A DNA stretch of 64,000 nucleotides from assembly GCF_963675165.1 (NCBI RefSeq), contig NC_087378.1, positions 6,505,205 to 6,569,204 on the forward strand, given 5' to 3'. Position numbers and translations under genes: made by a program. Within the stretch, counting starts at the first letter, position 1; the number at the start of each line of letters is the position of its first letter. Source of the stretch: Halichondria panicea (lineage: Eukaryota > Porifera > Demospongiae > Suberitida > Halichondriidae). Under the pieces are notes generated by a model, which saw only the letters and a program-made list of their open reading frames with translations, was not told where the DNA came from and did no database searches. Shown here in pieces: positions 24,150 to 35,461 of this stretch.

Positions 24150-27100
24150 TTACTGTGACAGCTTTCCATCCTCCAATTCCTTAGGCTCTGTAAACAGAGA
24201 GTATAAAAGGTAGTATACTGTAAGCAATTTGAGTTTTAAGGGTTTGCTTTCACCTTTTACATGAACACCATTAGGTGTAATAGGCCTACCATGCAGAGCT
24301 TGCTTCACAATGTCACAATGCTAATTTAAAACAAGGGGCTCCAAATTTGGTTGTCATAAGTTCTGTACTATTTTACCTGTACTGCTAGCAGTGCTGTTTC
24401 TCTCTTCTCCCTCGGTGAAGTAGTCGCTGGTTCCCGGCTTGAGGGCGGAACTGATTGTGTGGGTGGGGGTGGAGGGTTGGGACAAGCTCAGAACCATGTT
24501 GGCGGACCTGTAAGATGGGCTGGGTGGTGGCATGGATGAGAAACTAGTGCTCTTGAGTTTGAAGCTTGACTCGGCTCTTGGTCGGAAGGTGGGCACCACC
24601 TAATGTAGAAAATACATTGGTATTGTACAGCACACACACACTCTTAATCACAACAACACTGTCAGGATTTTACAGGGTTCACTATCTATAATATATATAC
24701 TGCTAATAAACGGACTGAGTATAGCTATTGAGCTAGTATTGACCTCGCCAGATTTTGCGAGTCGTCCCTCAAGTTGCTTGCAGTGCTGCTCCAGCTCCAA
24801 ATAGCGAGAGCTGTCATCTTCTGGAAGCTGGTTGCCGAGAATTGTGCCAGCCTGACTCATTGACCGCTGGAAGATCTTCTCACCCTTGGGGTCCTTGTAC
24901 AGGATCACCATCTGTGGTTGTGGTTGCATGGGGTAAAGTGTGTGTGGGGATGTATCCTTTCTAATTGTACTAGCTTGCTGTGCTCGTCTTGAGGAAACGA
25001 GATAGAGAAAGGTTTCTACAACTACATAAATAACACACCTTTGGAATGAAGGTCAGAGTGAGCACCACAGTGGAGAATATGAAAAATACGCCACTAAAGA
25101 CTGCAGCATCGGCGTTCAGAAACTCGTCCAGGGTAAGCGCACTCACTAACATTATGAGGAGAAGGATGAACGATATGTACGTAATGGCGGAGATGTATTT
25201 GTAATCATTGAGAGCCTTGATATTGATCTTTCTAGTAAGGAATGCCAAAACCACAGCCACGAGATGAGTGATGAGGATATAGCCATATACGACGGCAATC
25301 CAGATGATGTCCCGTGGTCCGCTGCACACTAGGTTGTGATAACTCAACAGGGTTCCATTTTCCTGTGCATGCACAATAGAGTGAAATAATTGCTACGACA
25401 TGTCGCAAATAAGTAGCCATCCAAAATGTACATGTCACTCATCAAAGCTTCCCTAGTGTAAGCACCGCAGGTGCTGATGCCTCAGTGGAGGTGTCAAAGC
25501 TAAAGCTGCTAGCTATCATAGCTCACTATACCTCGGTGCGCATGTGCAAGCGAGGTATACGGTAGTGTGTTTGTGTATCTGTGTAGACTGCTACAGCTGC
25601 TCAAGGATCAATGAAGTGCAAGTAAGAGTTTCTATAGGCTTCTAGTCATGTTTTCTTGGATTTTAATTCTTTGCAAAACAATGCTTTGTTCTCGAGTTAT
25701 GCCTAGTTTTGCTTACTTGGAATGCCATTGCAGCCTTTTCAGAAGAGTGCGTAGGAAAACTTGTTCACTGAGTGTTGCTACTCTACTTAGTAGTTAGCTC
25801 TGCACTAGAACGCTAGCTATTGGTAGCTGCAAGAGTGAGAAGAGAGCAACAAGGCTCTGCTGATGCAGCAATTAATTTTAGACTTGAACTTTTGGCATCG
25901 GTAGTTTTTAACAACAATCGTCGTCGATCATTACCCACTCTTTGAGTTTCCCTTTGATTCTGGATTCTGCCTGCATGCAGCAAAATTAAAATGTTCATCA
26001 TGATATTATAATGTGTGTATAGTAGCTTTATGTTATGTAGCTTTGGCACCTCCACCGAGGCATCAGCACCGCAGGTGCTTTCATTATCATGATGAAAATT
26101 TTGGCATAAATTTTGCTACATGGAATCGCAGAGAAACTCAAAGAGTGGGTAATGATCAACCATGATTGTTGTTAAAAACAATTTATGCCAAAAGTCCAAG
26201 TCTAAAATGAATGGTTGCATCAGCAGAGCTGGCCTTGCAGCTCTCTTCTCACTCTTGCAGCTACCAATAGCTAGCGTTCTAGTGCAGAGCTAACGAGTAG
26301 CAACACTCCATGGACAAGTTTTTCTACGCACTCTTCTGAAAAGGCTGCAATGGCATTCAAGTAAGCAAAACTAGGGATAACTCGAGAACGAACTTTGCAA
26401 ATCCACAAATTAAAATCCAAGAAAACTTGACTAGAAGCCTATAAAAGCTCTTACTTGCACTTTATTGATCCTTGAGCAGCTGTAGCAGTCTACACGCACG
26501 CACATGCACACACACACCACACTACCATATACCTCGCTTGCGCATGCACACTGAGGCATATCGACAGTCACACTATAAACACATAACAACAACAAAGATT
26601 GACATGTAAGCATGCAGTGCTGACTTACATCTCTCCCCGGTGGTAGCTCCTTGTCCTCTACATCGACCGCCTCGTACTTCCCAGCCACAACAACCACAGC
26701 CAGGATTAAACAAATTATCAACAGCATAGCACACACCCCGAGGAATAGTTGCCAGTCCTTGGGGATCTGTAGATGCAAACAGTATATACTCCACAAAAGA
26801 CAATAAATGTTTTACAAACCTTGGATCGCTTCTTTTTTGACACAGTGTTAGTCTTAAATATGATATAGACTCTGAGCATCTTAAATAAGATGACTCCAAA
26901 TGAAGAGAAGTAACCGATTGCTTGCAGCCACAGCCTTATCTGAAAACACCATGCAGGCACGAAACATTAAATCTTGGTAACTTTCAAATGTAGTCACTCA
27001 CATGGCAGGCAAATTGGACTAGATCGTGATCCAATGAGGGGAATACAAAGAAGAAGACGGCTAAATAGTTACAACAGCAGCCAAACACAATGACATAGTT

Positions 27101-30100
27101 GAGGTTGGGACTAATAAGCTTCACAATCCTGCAGGAGCAAGATTTATAATGTTATACATAACATCAACACGTAACATCAACTGACAACAAAATTATTACT
27201 TTCTGTTTCTGAATATGATGTTAAAGAGAAGACAGACAAGGGCAAAGATGAGTCCAATTCCGGTGAGGGTGTAGTAGACGATCACTAAAGGTTGGAGGAT
27301 GGTCACTGTTCTATTCCTGGGTAAGCCGTCCACGGGAACACCATCTATGGAGGCATGGGGAAGAGGTCACATAATGAGTAAAAAACAATCACAAGCATAG
27401 CTCCTTTACAAGATACAAAACATGCAAGATTAGTAATTTATATAGGCCCCTCTAGACGTCAGTGAAGGCCGTTAGCTAAACAACTCTACAGAGGGACAAT
27501 ACCGAGTGAGGTCACTCCTACAAACTATCTTATCAGCTGTGTCTAATTCGGTAATGAGGCATAATGAGTGTTTACAGAGATAACCTATTATGGTGGTCAC
27601 CTGGCCAAGTGGTGTCGTCATCCTCACACATAAAATACTTATAAATTGGATCGCTCAAATTCAAGACGTTAACATATCCGATCCGTTCTCTCTCAATTGA
27701 CATTGGACCTGTAAAGGAGGGGTGGGGTTAGTTTGTCATTAATGTTCATGGTGATTTCTCTTAGCAAACATGTATGACAAAGAGAATGGCTGAATGTAGC
27801 ACCTACTCGGTAACTCCAATACAATTGGCTTACCACTCTTCCCGCAGTTGTTGGTGACATCGCTGTCCCTGTACTTGAGGATCTTGGGATTGTTAGCGAC
27901 TCTTGTCCCATTCTCGTTCAGTAGCACTTGACCCTGGGGGAGGGGGAGGGAACAATCATAATTCATGGTGGCCAATCACAAGATACCAGGACACTTACCG
28001 AAACTCCAATAAAGTCAGTGTTGGCACGATAGGAATTGAGACTATCGTAAATGCTAGAATTGAGTCGGCTATAGCTAGCCAGATTGCCACCATCTTGAAT
28101 GAAACTGGAGAGTTAGTACAGAAAGGAGCATTATATCCACTGCAGGGGTTAACTAATTGCAGTCTTCCATACCTGTTCATAGCAAAGGCTAAGGTCCAGA
28201 TGGCATCATAGGCGTGGAAGGCAGAGTGTTCGTAGACCAGCCCCTCCTCTATCAACAGACGGTTGTACTCACTCTGGAACTCTTCAGCAGTCTAAAGTGA
28301 AGAGATATATGAGGTGTGGTCAGAGAAACAGGACTGGGAGCTATAATTATAGTATTTCTTTTACAAATCAATTTTAGTTTCAAGCCGATAAGTATATATT
28401 TAAAAACATACCAGTCCTACGTTAGTAGGTGAAGATTCATTGATGGCCGTGTTAGCCTGTATGACAGCTAGTGTGTTGGGTAGGAACTGCTCCACATCTT
28501 GGTTAGTACAGTTGAGTGTGTCGTTCATCAATCTCTCCACTCTCCACCATTCATTACCATACCAACCCAGAGTGATCCACACATACTTTTCATATCTGAG
28601 CTCCTCACTGGCCATTCTCTTTTTAGCCCTGGCAGCCTGTAGCAAACACACAACCGTAAGGCCCAGTGTTACGCACACAGGAGACAATCACAAGATAAAC
28701 TAGAGCACTAAAGTGCAAACCCTCGGCTGGTGACATGATTATAAAGAAACCAGAAACCAGAAGACTGATATAATGCAGTGCTGTTGTTATCATCATCATG
28801 CATGACTTGCACAGCAACTCAGGAGCAATAAAGACGGGAGGCATGCTAAAACATTTGAGAACAGGTAGTAGATATACAGTAGCCCTCATATAAAAGTTCC
28901 CGTTCCGTACCGTTCAATTTGCGTACAACGGTTCGCGTAGAAACGGAATGAAAACGGAAGCCAGCTCATTAAAATTTAATACGGTACGGAAATAACCGTT
29001 TTAATTCTGAAATAACGTTCGCACGTGTAGCTGCATGATTTGCTCCGTAGCTAGTGTTCCAAGAAATCAAGCTGGTGAACTGTTCTACTAAACAAAGAAT
29101 CCTCATCCTTCACAAACAGCTATGGAGCAAGTACAGAATCCCTAAGAAGCAAGGTCAAGGCGAGCTAGATCTAGTTAGAATAATTACTGACATTTAGTTT
29201 GAACATTTATATTTATATTTATAGCACTGTACATGAATTTGTTATTCTTCATTTGACATGATGTTTTAATGATACAGGACATTGTATACGATAGTGTATA
29301 ATTTATAATGAAGTGTTTAACAAAAGTAATAGTACAATCAGATCATAATATAATGTAGCTGTATCTAAGATTCCAGACTGAGAGATCCGGTTGACTTGCT
29401 ACTACCAACTTTCTCATCTTCTTCCAGCCTTGCATGTAAGTTCTGCAGTATTCCCAGTGCTATTTGTATGCCCCTGGATTACACTAGAGAAGTTAGTACA
29501 TTTGTAGCTTGCTTAGTACATACAGAATAAATAAAAATTATTATTGCTAACTCAGCAAATTCCACCCGTTTTTTCTCCTAGAACGGTGTAGGTAATTACG
29601 GTGCGTTTATGAATAATACGCTACCGTTTAGTTAGCGTTTTCTGACTCCGTAAAAACGGGAACGTTACGTGCAACTGAAACGCAACGGGAACTTTTATAT
29701 GAGGGCTACTGTATGCACTGTGGATTAGGATCACAGCAAAGAAGCCTGGAGTCTCAGAGAAGTATGGCTGCATGCAGCTAAAGCAAGCTTTCTACTTTAG
29801 TGACCCTGTTCGGTATATACAGCTTTCTACTTTAGTGACCCTGTTCCATTGTTTCTGGACCTGGTACAGGATCACTTCAGTTATAAGTAACGCATGTGCA
29901 AGTTCTGTTCAAGCTACATTTTGCTCGCTTTTATTAGACAATGAAGCTTTACACCGGAAGCTGCCACTATTAGAAGTACTGACTTGTTGTGTGGAGGCTA
30001 CCGCTGTAAACGCAGTGCTAGAGCATCCAGGTAAGCAGACCCAGTCACAAGCTTCTTAGCTTTTGCTCGTTTTTATTTGACAACGAAGGCAGGGGCGATC

Positions 30101-32831
30101 CTAGGATTCAGTGAATGGGGGTGCTCATTGCGCGGCGCAAAATTTAGACCACTCCCACTTCCGGGGTCACTCCCCTTTTGTCGGCAACGCCCACTGTTTT
30201 CTAGATGGTGCACAGCCACAGTATGACAGTATTTTACAGTGCCATCAGCAAGTCAAGAATGTTTACGACCAGAAGCTCAATTCGCCTGGGATGGCAAACT
30301 CTAGCCAACTCTTCTTAAGGTATGTCAAATGTCAATGCAATCATGTCTAGTCTCTGTGTAAATGTAGAAGTTAAGTGATGATAAACGTTTGTTCCTTTGC
30401 TTGATCTGGCGACAATCTTAATTCTTTTCTTTTCAGGCCACTAAAAGATTGATCAGCTTACCAGGAGGTGACAGGCAGCGTACAAAGTATGACCACCAGT
30501 ACGTACCTTGATGTTGAGGAAAAGAGACTTTGTAGTTTACATGCAAACATTGATTATTATTATAATTTATTGTACATACATGTAGGCTTAATTATATAAT
30601 TATACTATACATTCATGTACCTCATGTACCTGGATCCAAGAACCTTGTTGTGGTGCATGTTGTGAAGCAAGCTCAAGTGTTTGATACAGCAAACCACTTC
30701 CTGCTGCCTAGCCTTATTATTGAGCCCCTCCCCACTCTTTATATTAGATATCCCAGTAACGATTGAAGAAAAGTAAGTTTTTTAGGCTAGCTAGCTAGAT
30801 CTAACTGGTATAAAGTTATTGTAACTATCACTATTAAGCTGTAGATAGCTGCAGTAAGTGTAGCTTCCTTCTAGCCAGCCAGTGATGGTTGAACTATCTA
30901 CTTGAGCTTCTCTGAGTCTCTGGATAGGGTGCTGGAGCACCAGAGCCTGGATGGGGGTGCTGGAGCACCCTAAGCACCACCCTGTGTACGCCCCTGGAAG
31001 GTTTAACATGAAATTCTGCCACTATTAAAACTAATAACTTGTTGTATGAAGGCTATCCATGCTGTAAACGCAGTGCTGTGGCATCCAGGTGAGTAGATTC
31101 ACCTGTCACAAACAAACAAACAAACAAACCAAACTAGAGCACTAAAGTGCAAACCCTCGGCTGGTGACATGATTATAAAGAAACCAGAAATATAATGCAG
31201 TGCATGTAGTGATGTTGTTATCATGTATGACTTGCACAGCAACTCAGGAGCAATAAAACTAAACCAGACTGGAGGCATGCTGAAACATTTGAGATATATG
31301 CACTGTGGATTAGGATCACAGTAAAGAAGCCTGGAGTCTCAGAGAAGTATGGCTCCAGGTTCTGCATGGAGTAGGATCCTAGTCAGCAGCAGGAGCTATA
31401 ATTCAAGCTTCTACTTTAGTGTTCCATGTTCCTGGTATATACAGTTTTCTACTTTAGTGACCCTGTTCCATCGTTCTTGGTACAGGATCACTTCAGTTAT
31501 AAGTAACGCATGTGCAAGTTCTGTTCAAGCTACATTTTGCTCGCTTTTATTAGACAAAGGAGCTTTAACACCGAAAGCTGCCACTATCAAAAGTACTAAC
31601 TTGTTGTGTGGAGGCTACTCATGCTGTAAACGCAGTGCTAGAACATCCAGGTAAGCAGACCTAGTCACAAGCTTATTCAAGCTTCTTAGCTTTTGCTCGA
31701 CAAAGAAGCTTTAACATCAAAATCTGCCACTATTTAAATCAAGATATTGTTCTGTGAAGGCTACCTATGCTGCAAACGCAGCGCTATGGCATCCAGGTGA
31801 GTAGATATACTCGTGACAAACAGACAAACAAACAAACAAACAAACAAACCAACAGACTACTATACCCGTGGCCGCCCACGCGCCTCGGGTAACGACTACT
31901 ATAACCCGTGGCCGCCCACGCGCCTCGGGTTAATTATGTACAATGTAGGTAATGCTGACCAAAACAGCTAGGAGGGGGGGGTTCCACTACAAAAGTTTTT
32001 CCACTATAAAATAAAAAACAGGCCCTCAGCTAGGGGTTATTGTTTCCATTGTAAATATTTATTGTGACAGAGCAATTAATGAGGCTTATCAGGAATGAGA
32101 ATGGAGTGCTTTGAAGCCATGCAGTTTAACTGTAAGAGACCCCACTTACTTCACAGAGGACTCTCCTGGCATGTCTTGGGTACATGTTGAGCATGTAGAC
32201 CCGGACCTCAGGGGTGAAGAGGTCGTTCAATGAGCTCTCAGAGTTGGAACTGATCAAAGACCCCCCGTCCCTCACCACCGTCACCCCAAACCCGTTGAGG
32301 GTTCTATACAGGGTCTCCGTGCTCTGTGTGTGTGTGTGTGTGGGGGGAGGGGGAGGTATATTATAGTAAACTAAACTGTCCAGTTATGTACGTACTACAG
32401 TCTGTTATGATTGAACTTACTGAGGTGAAAATGGGTTCGTTCTGTGAAATGATTTTCAACTGTTTCCAGTTGTACTGCTTCATGAGGGCCAGTACTGAGT
32501 TGGCCAGGTTAGACTCAGTTGGATACGTTCTCCAAAAGTTCGGGAAACGATCTCCATTACTAAGTATGTCGGAGGACGACGCATACGACATCTGTAGGTG
32601 GTGTGCATGACGTCATGTGATCAATCAAAATAATTTACTCACGTGTATCATGTTCCAATATTGAGATACTTCAGCTATCGGTTCAGTGGCAAGGGAGCAG
32701 CCACACCCGACGATGGCGATGTTGTCTGGTCCTGACTGGTCAGAAAGTTGAGGGGGGAAGAAAGCTTCTTGTGACTGGGCAGGGTCACACTGTGTGTGTG
32801 TGTGCGTGTGTGTGTGTGTGTGCGTGCGTGC

Positions 32832-32878
<47 letters not shown>

Positions 32879-35240
32879 ATACATACAGTGCTTTAAATGA
32901 CAGTGAAGCACCTGTCACGTGATATTCAACGTGATATTCATGTAAATTTCCAAGTGATCTGCAGTAAATTTGTTGCAGACCACGTACAAGTAATACAAGA
33001 ATATCAAGTGACAGGTACTTCAAGTGACAGATACCTTCGCTACACATTGCAAGACGCTAAAAATTGCTGATGCAGAGGGATGTCCGTCCATACTAACCAG
33101 ACAGCCCTGCATGCATGCAATCCCTGCATATAATCCCCTTACTATAGTAACAGACAAACTACCACTAACTGCATGCATGGATATTGCATAAAAGTAGAGT
33201 AATTTCACAATTAGAACCACAGTCCCATGATCTGAATTTCAAAGCCCCTATGTTGTGGGTGATCATCCTGGGTCACATCTGCATGGCTGCGCAGCATCAC
33301 ACAGTCAACAGCTGATCTGGCAATCCTCACAAAGGACGTGGCTTATCGGTGTGTGAAGCAACTGGCTTCCCACCATAAACAGTGAGAATTGACAATTAGC
33401 TGAGCAGGACAGCTGAACCATTCACTTATGTGGGCAGAACTGTCAGACCCAATAACAGATGTAGTCTGAGTAACAGGACCTTTGTTGACACACATCAAGT
33501 TTTAAGGGTACTTATTTTTTTCATATTATATTACTAGAAAGAATCCCAACTCCCTACAATCATTAATGGAGGAAATAGAGGGAGTGTTTCACAGCTAGGA
33601 AGCAAGCCCCAAACGAAAAACCACTGAGCCCACTAAAATAGCTGAGACCACTTACATCAACGACTGTGGTTGGATGACCACTTGAAAGTTCCACGCAAGT
33701 TGGTCATGTAAAACAAGCTGATAACTTCACGGAAATCACTTAATTTATAAGCAGACAATCTTAATTAAAAGTATAGCTACGTATACAGTGATGTAACAAG
33801 CTCAAAACCAACATAATTTCACAAAACAGGTTGGCTATCACCACTTGGATCTGACAACTGTATATAGGGCTAGGGTGTATAGTTAGTATTGTTTAGGGTG
33901 TCATAGGAATAGAAAGCTTTAAGAAACATAATTCCCTCAACAGACGCCATCGTAGTAAAGTTATCCCGCCATCGTAGTAAAGTATTCCCGTTAATGGTCA
34001 AAAAGACAATGCACCCACTAACACAAAGTGGAACCACAATCACACCACTTTTATCAGTCCTCTTGTAAACACTGCAACACCTTACTTATGTTAACTGTCT
34101 CAGATACACACAATTTAACAATGGGTAAGAAACTAATCTATAACAATGCTTTTTGTCTGAGAACACTGACCTTTAGTGAGCCGCCTTCTAAACATGAGAG
34201 CTGGTCACTAATCTGATGCCACACTTCCCCTAATCTCACAGTACCTTAACCCACACTTGCATGCCAACACGCAGACTACCACCCACCATTACAAAATAGC
34301 CACCCCCTTAGAAAACCAACACATGCATACCAGCTCAGTAAGCTCATCACTTGACAACTGCAGGCTGAGAACAAGCCAAACAAAAGTATAGCTCCTGCTG
34401 CTAATAATTTATACACTGAGCATAAAGATGTGTAAATGACAAGTAATTTGTTAACCAGCTGCTATATTTAGCGGCCTGCATTTGAAGCACAACAGATGAG
34501 GTGGACATGTGCAACAAAACTTTGCTCACAATGATTTCAATATTTCATAGCTTGTTTTGTTAGTGTGTCAGAGACTGAGAGCATACTATTTTAGGCTTTC
34601 TGGCTCCTTGGTACAGCTTCCCTGATACTCAATTTTCCCTAACTCCATTCTCCATTCTGACAAGTTATCAGTGCATAGAGTGTTAACTAGATTCTTGTCT
34701 GCAAGCTACATACAGCACCGCTGAATTACTAGGCAACAGATACAGCTAGTCAGGTGTATAAATGATGACGCGTGTCCAACCTCCCCTGGGGGCACAAGGT
34801 TCATTAGGAAATAGAACAATGAGTTTGTCAACAAGTAACTGAAGGGAGCATGCAGTCAGTTCAGTCAGTTTGTTCAGACAGGATACATATCAGTAATGGA
34901 GCGTCCACAAACAGTTACTACATATAGAGAGAGTTAACTGGTGCATGTGAAAACAAACAACACAAGCAATCACAAACGTCCAGGCGCTTTAAATCAGACT
35001 CGTTGGATACAGCTAGAAACTCACCTCTGAGTCTCTTGTGTATGAAATATTGAGCTGATAGCCTGGTAGAATGTTTGTACTGTTATTGATCATTTCCACA
35101 GCCAGGTACACTGCAGGCTGCACTCCTGCTGTGATGTACTGGCCAGATCCAGAGTAGATGAACCCAATGTTAATGACCTCCTGGGCCATCGCTGCACCAC
35201 ACAGTACGGCTAGGAGGAGAAGAGAGACGCCAACGTTCAT
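24150..35240 (-). CDS. GABA-B-like class C G-protein-coupled receptor
   Basis: A long multi-exon gene. Exon 1 (35025-35240) has a signal peptide MNVGVSLLLLAVLCGAAMAQ and the start of a venus-flytrap domain (INIGFIYSGSGQY). Further ectodomain exons: about 32648-32790, 32425-32592, 32150-32322, 28410-28637, 28170-28292, 27995-28100, 27830-27935 and 27590-27710, with motifs such as VWITLGWYGNEWW and HAFHAYDAIWTLAFAMNR-like text. The seven-helix part is encoded near 27205-27345, 27000-27130, 26820-26940, 26630-26768 and 25040-25362. An intracellular coiled coil YLELEQHCKQLEGRLAKSGE (24745-24912) and a Ser-rich tail follow; the last exon is 24150-24187. The layout matches metabotropic GABA-B receptors. 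The ligand cannot be assigned from sequence. An alternative ATG lies at 35252. Introns are rich in mobile elements. Confidence 0.85.
25452..26075 (+). mobile_element. MITE with CACCGAGGCAT ends, copy in receptor intron
   Basis: Bounded by a CACCGCAGGTGCTGATGCC segment at 25461 and by its mirror GGCATCAGCACCGCAGGTGC at 26060. An inner end CCTCGGTGCGCATGTGCAAG lies at 25532. The interior (GCTCAAGGATCAATGAAGTG, AACGCTAGCTATTGGTAGCT) matches the copies at 8213, 26085 and 51575. No ORF of interest. Confidence 0.7.
26085..26570 (-). mobile_element. Inverted second copy of the same MITE
   Basis: Immediately follows the previous element in opposite orientation. AGCTACCAATAGCTAGCGTT and CTTGAGCAGCTGTAGCAGTC are the complements of interior segments of the first copy. 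It ends ACCTCGCTTGCGCATGCACA then CTGAGGCAT. The pair forms a near-1-kb inverted repeat inside one receptor intron, between the exons at 26630 and 25362. Confidence 0.75.
28697..31860. repeat. Large receptor intron with locally duplicated, unclassified repeats
   Basis: This stretch separates ectodomain exons (28637 and 32150). Two copies of one segment begin AACTAGAGCACTAAAGTGCA at about 28699 and 31132. A second motif, ending ACGCAGTGCTAGAGCATCCA then GGTAAGCAGACC, recurs around 29930-30060, 31010-31090, 31540-31670 and 31700-31800. A (CAAA)n tract lies at 31107-31130 and again near 31825-31850. A doubled 32-bp unit CCCGTGGCCGCCCACGCGCC sits at 31866-31930. No gene was recognised. Confidence 0.65.
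28877..29711. mobile_element. MITE, CAGTAGCCCTC...GAGGGCTACTG, TA target
   Basis: An 835-bp element with about 30-bp terminal inverted repeats starting CAGTAGCCCTCATATAAAAG. TA flanks both sides. The duplicated host segment at about 31284 has the empty site GAGATATATGCACTGTGG. Subterminal CCGTACCGTT and CGTTTTAATT segments are inverted too. No ORF. Confidence 0.88.
32315..32343. repeat. (CA)n tract at a receptor splice acceptor
   Basis: On the minus strand about nine CA units end in CAG directly before the exon that begins AGCACGGAGACCCTGTATAG. It replaces a normal polypyrimidine tract. Confidence 0.8.
32791..32877. repeat. (CA)n / (GCAC)n tract at a second receptor splice acceptor
   Basis: About 85 bp of TG/CG repeat on the plus strand. 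On the minus strand it reads CA repeats ending CACACACAG immediately before the exon beginning TGTGACCCTGCCCAGTCAC. It is the 3' end of the first receptor intron. Confidence 0.85.
32880..35010. other. First intron of the receptor gene, no gene seen
   Basis: About 2.1 kb between the signal-peptide exon and the second exon. Only small local duplications are visible, such as CGCCATCGTAGTAAAG twice at 33945-33985. No RNA gene or credible exon was recognised. Confidence 0.6.
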
Positions 35241-35461
35241 TCTTGCTGTCAATAATCGCTAGAACTAGTCAAAACAGCAAGCAGAAAACTTGTAGCATGT
35301 ATGATTGTAAAATTTTTCTGAGACTTCTTTGCATGCACACAATTTATACCGATCCTGACCTCATTTCCTGATTCAAAGTACTATAACAAGATGTCATAGT
35401 TACAAAAACCACAAAATTAAATTAGCTCACAATAAAATAATTATTCTTATTATTTACAGTG

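Noticed and set aside
26431-26796. 121-codon minus-strand frame
   Set aside because: Only its first part is the receptor exon; the rest runs through an intron into a MITE.
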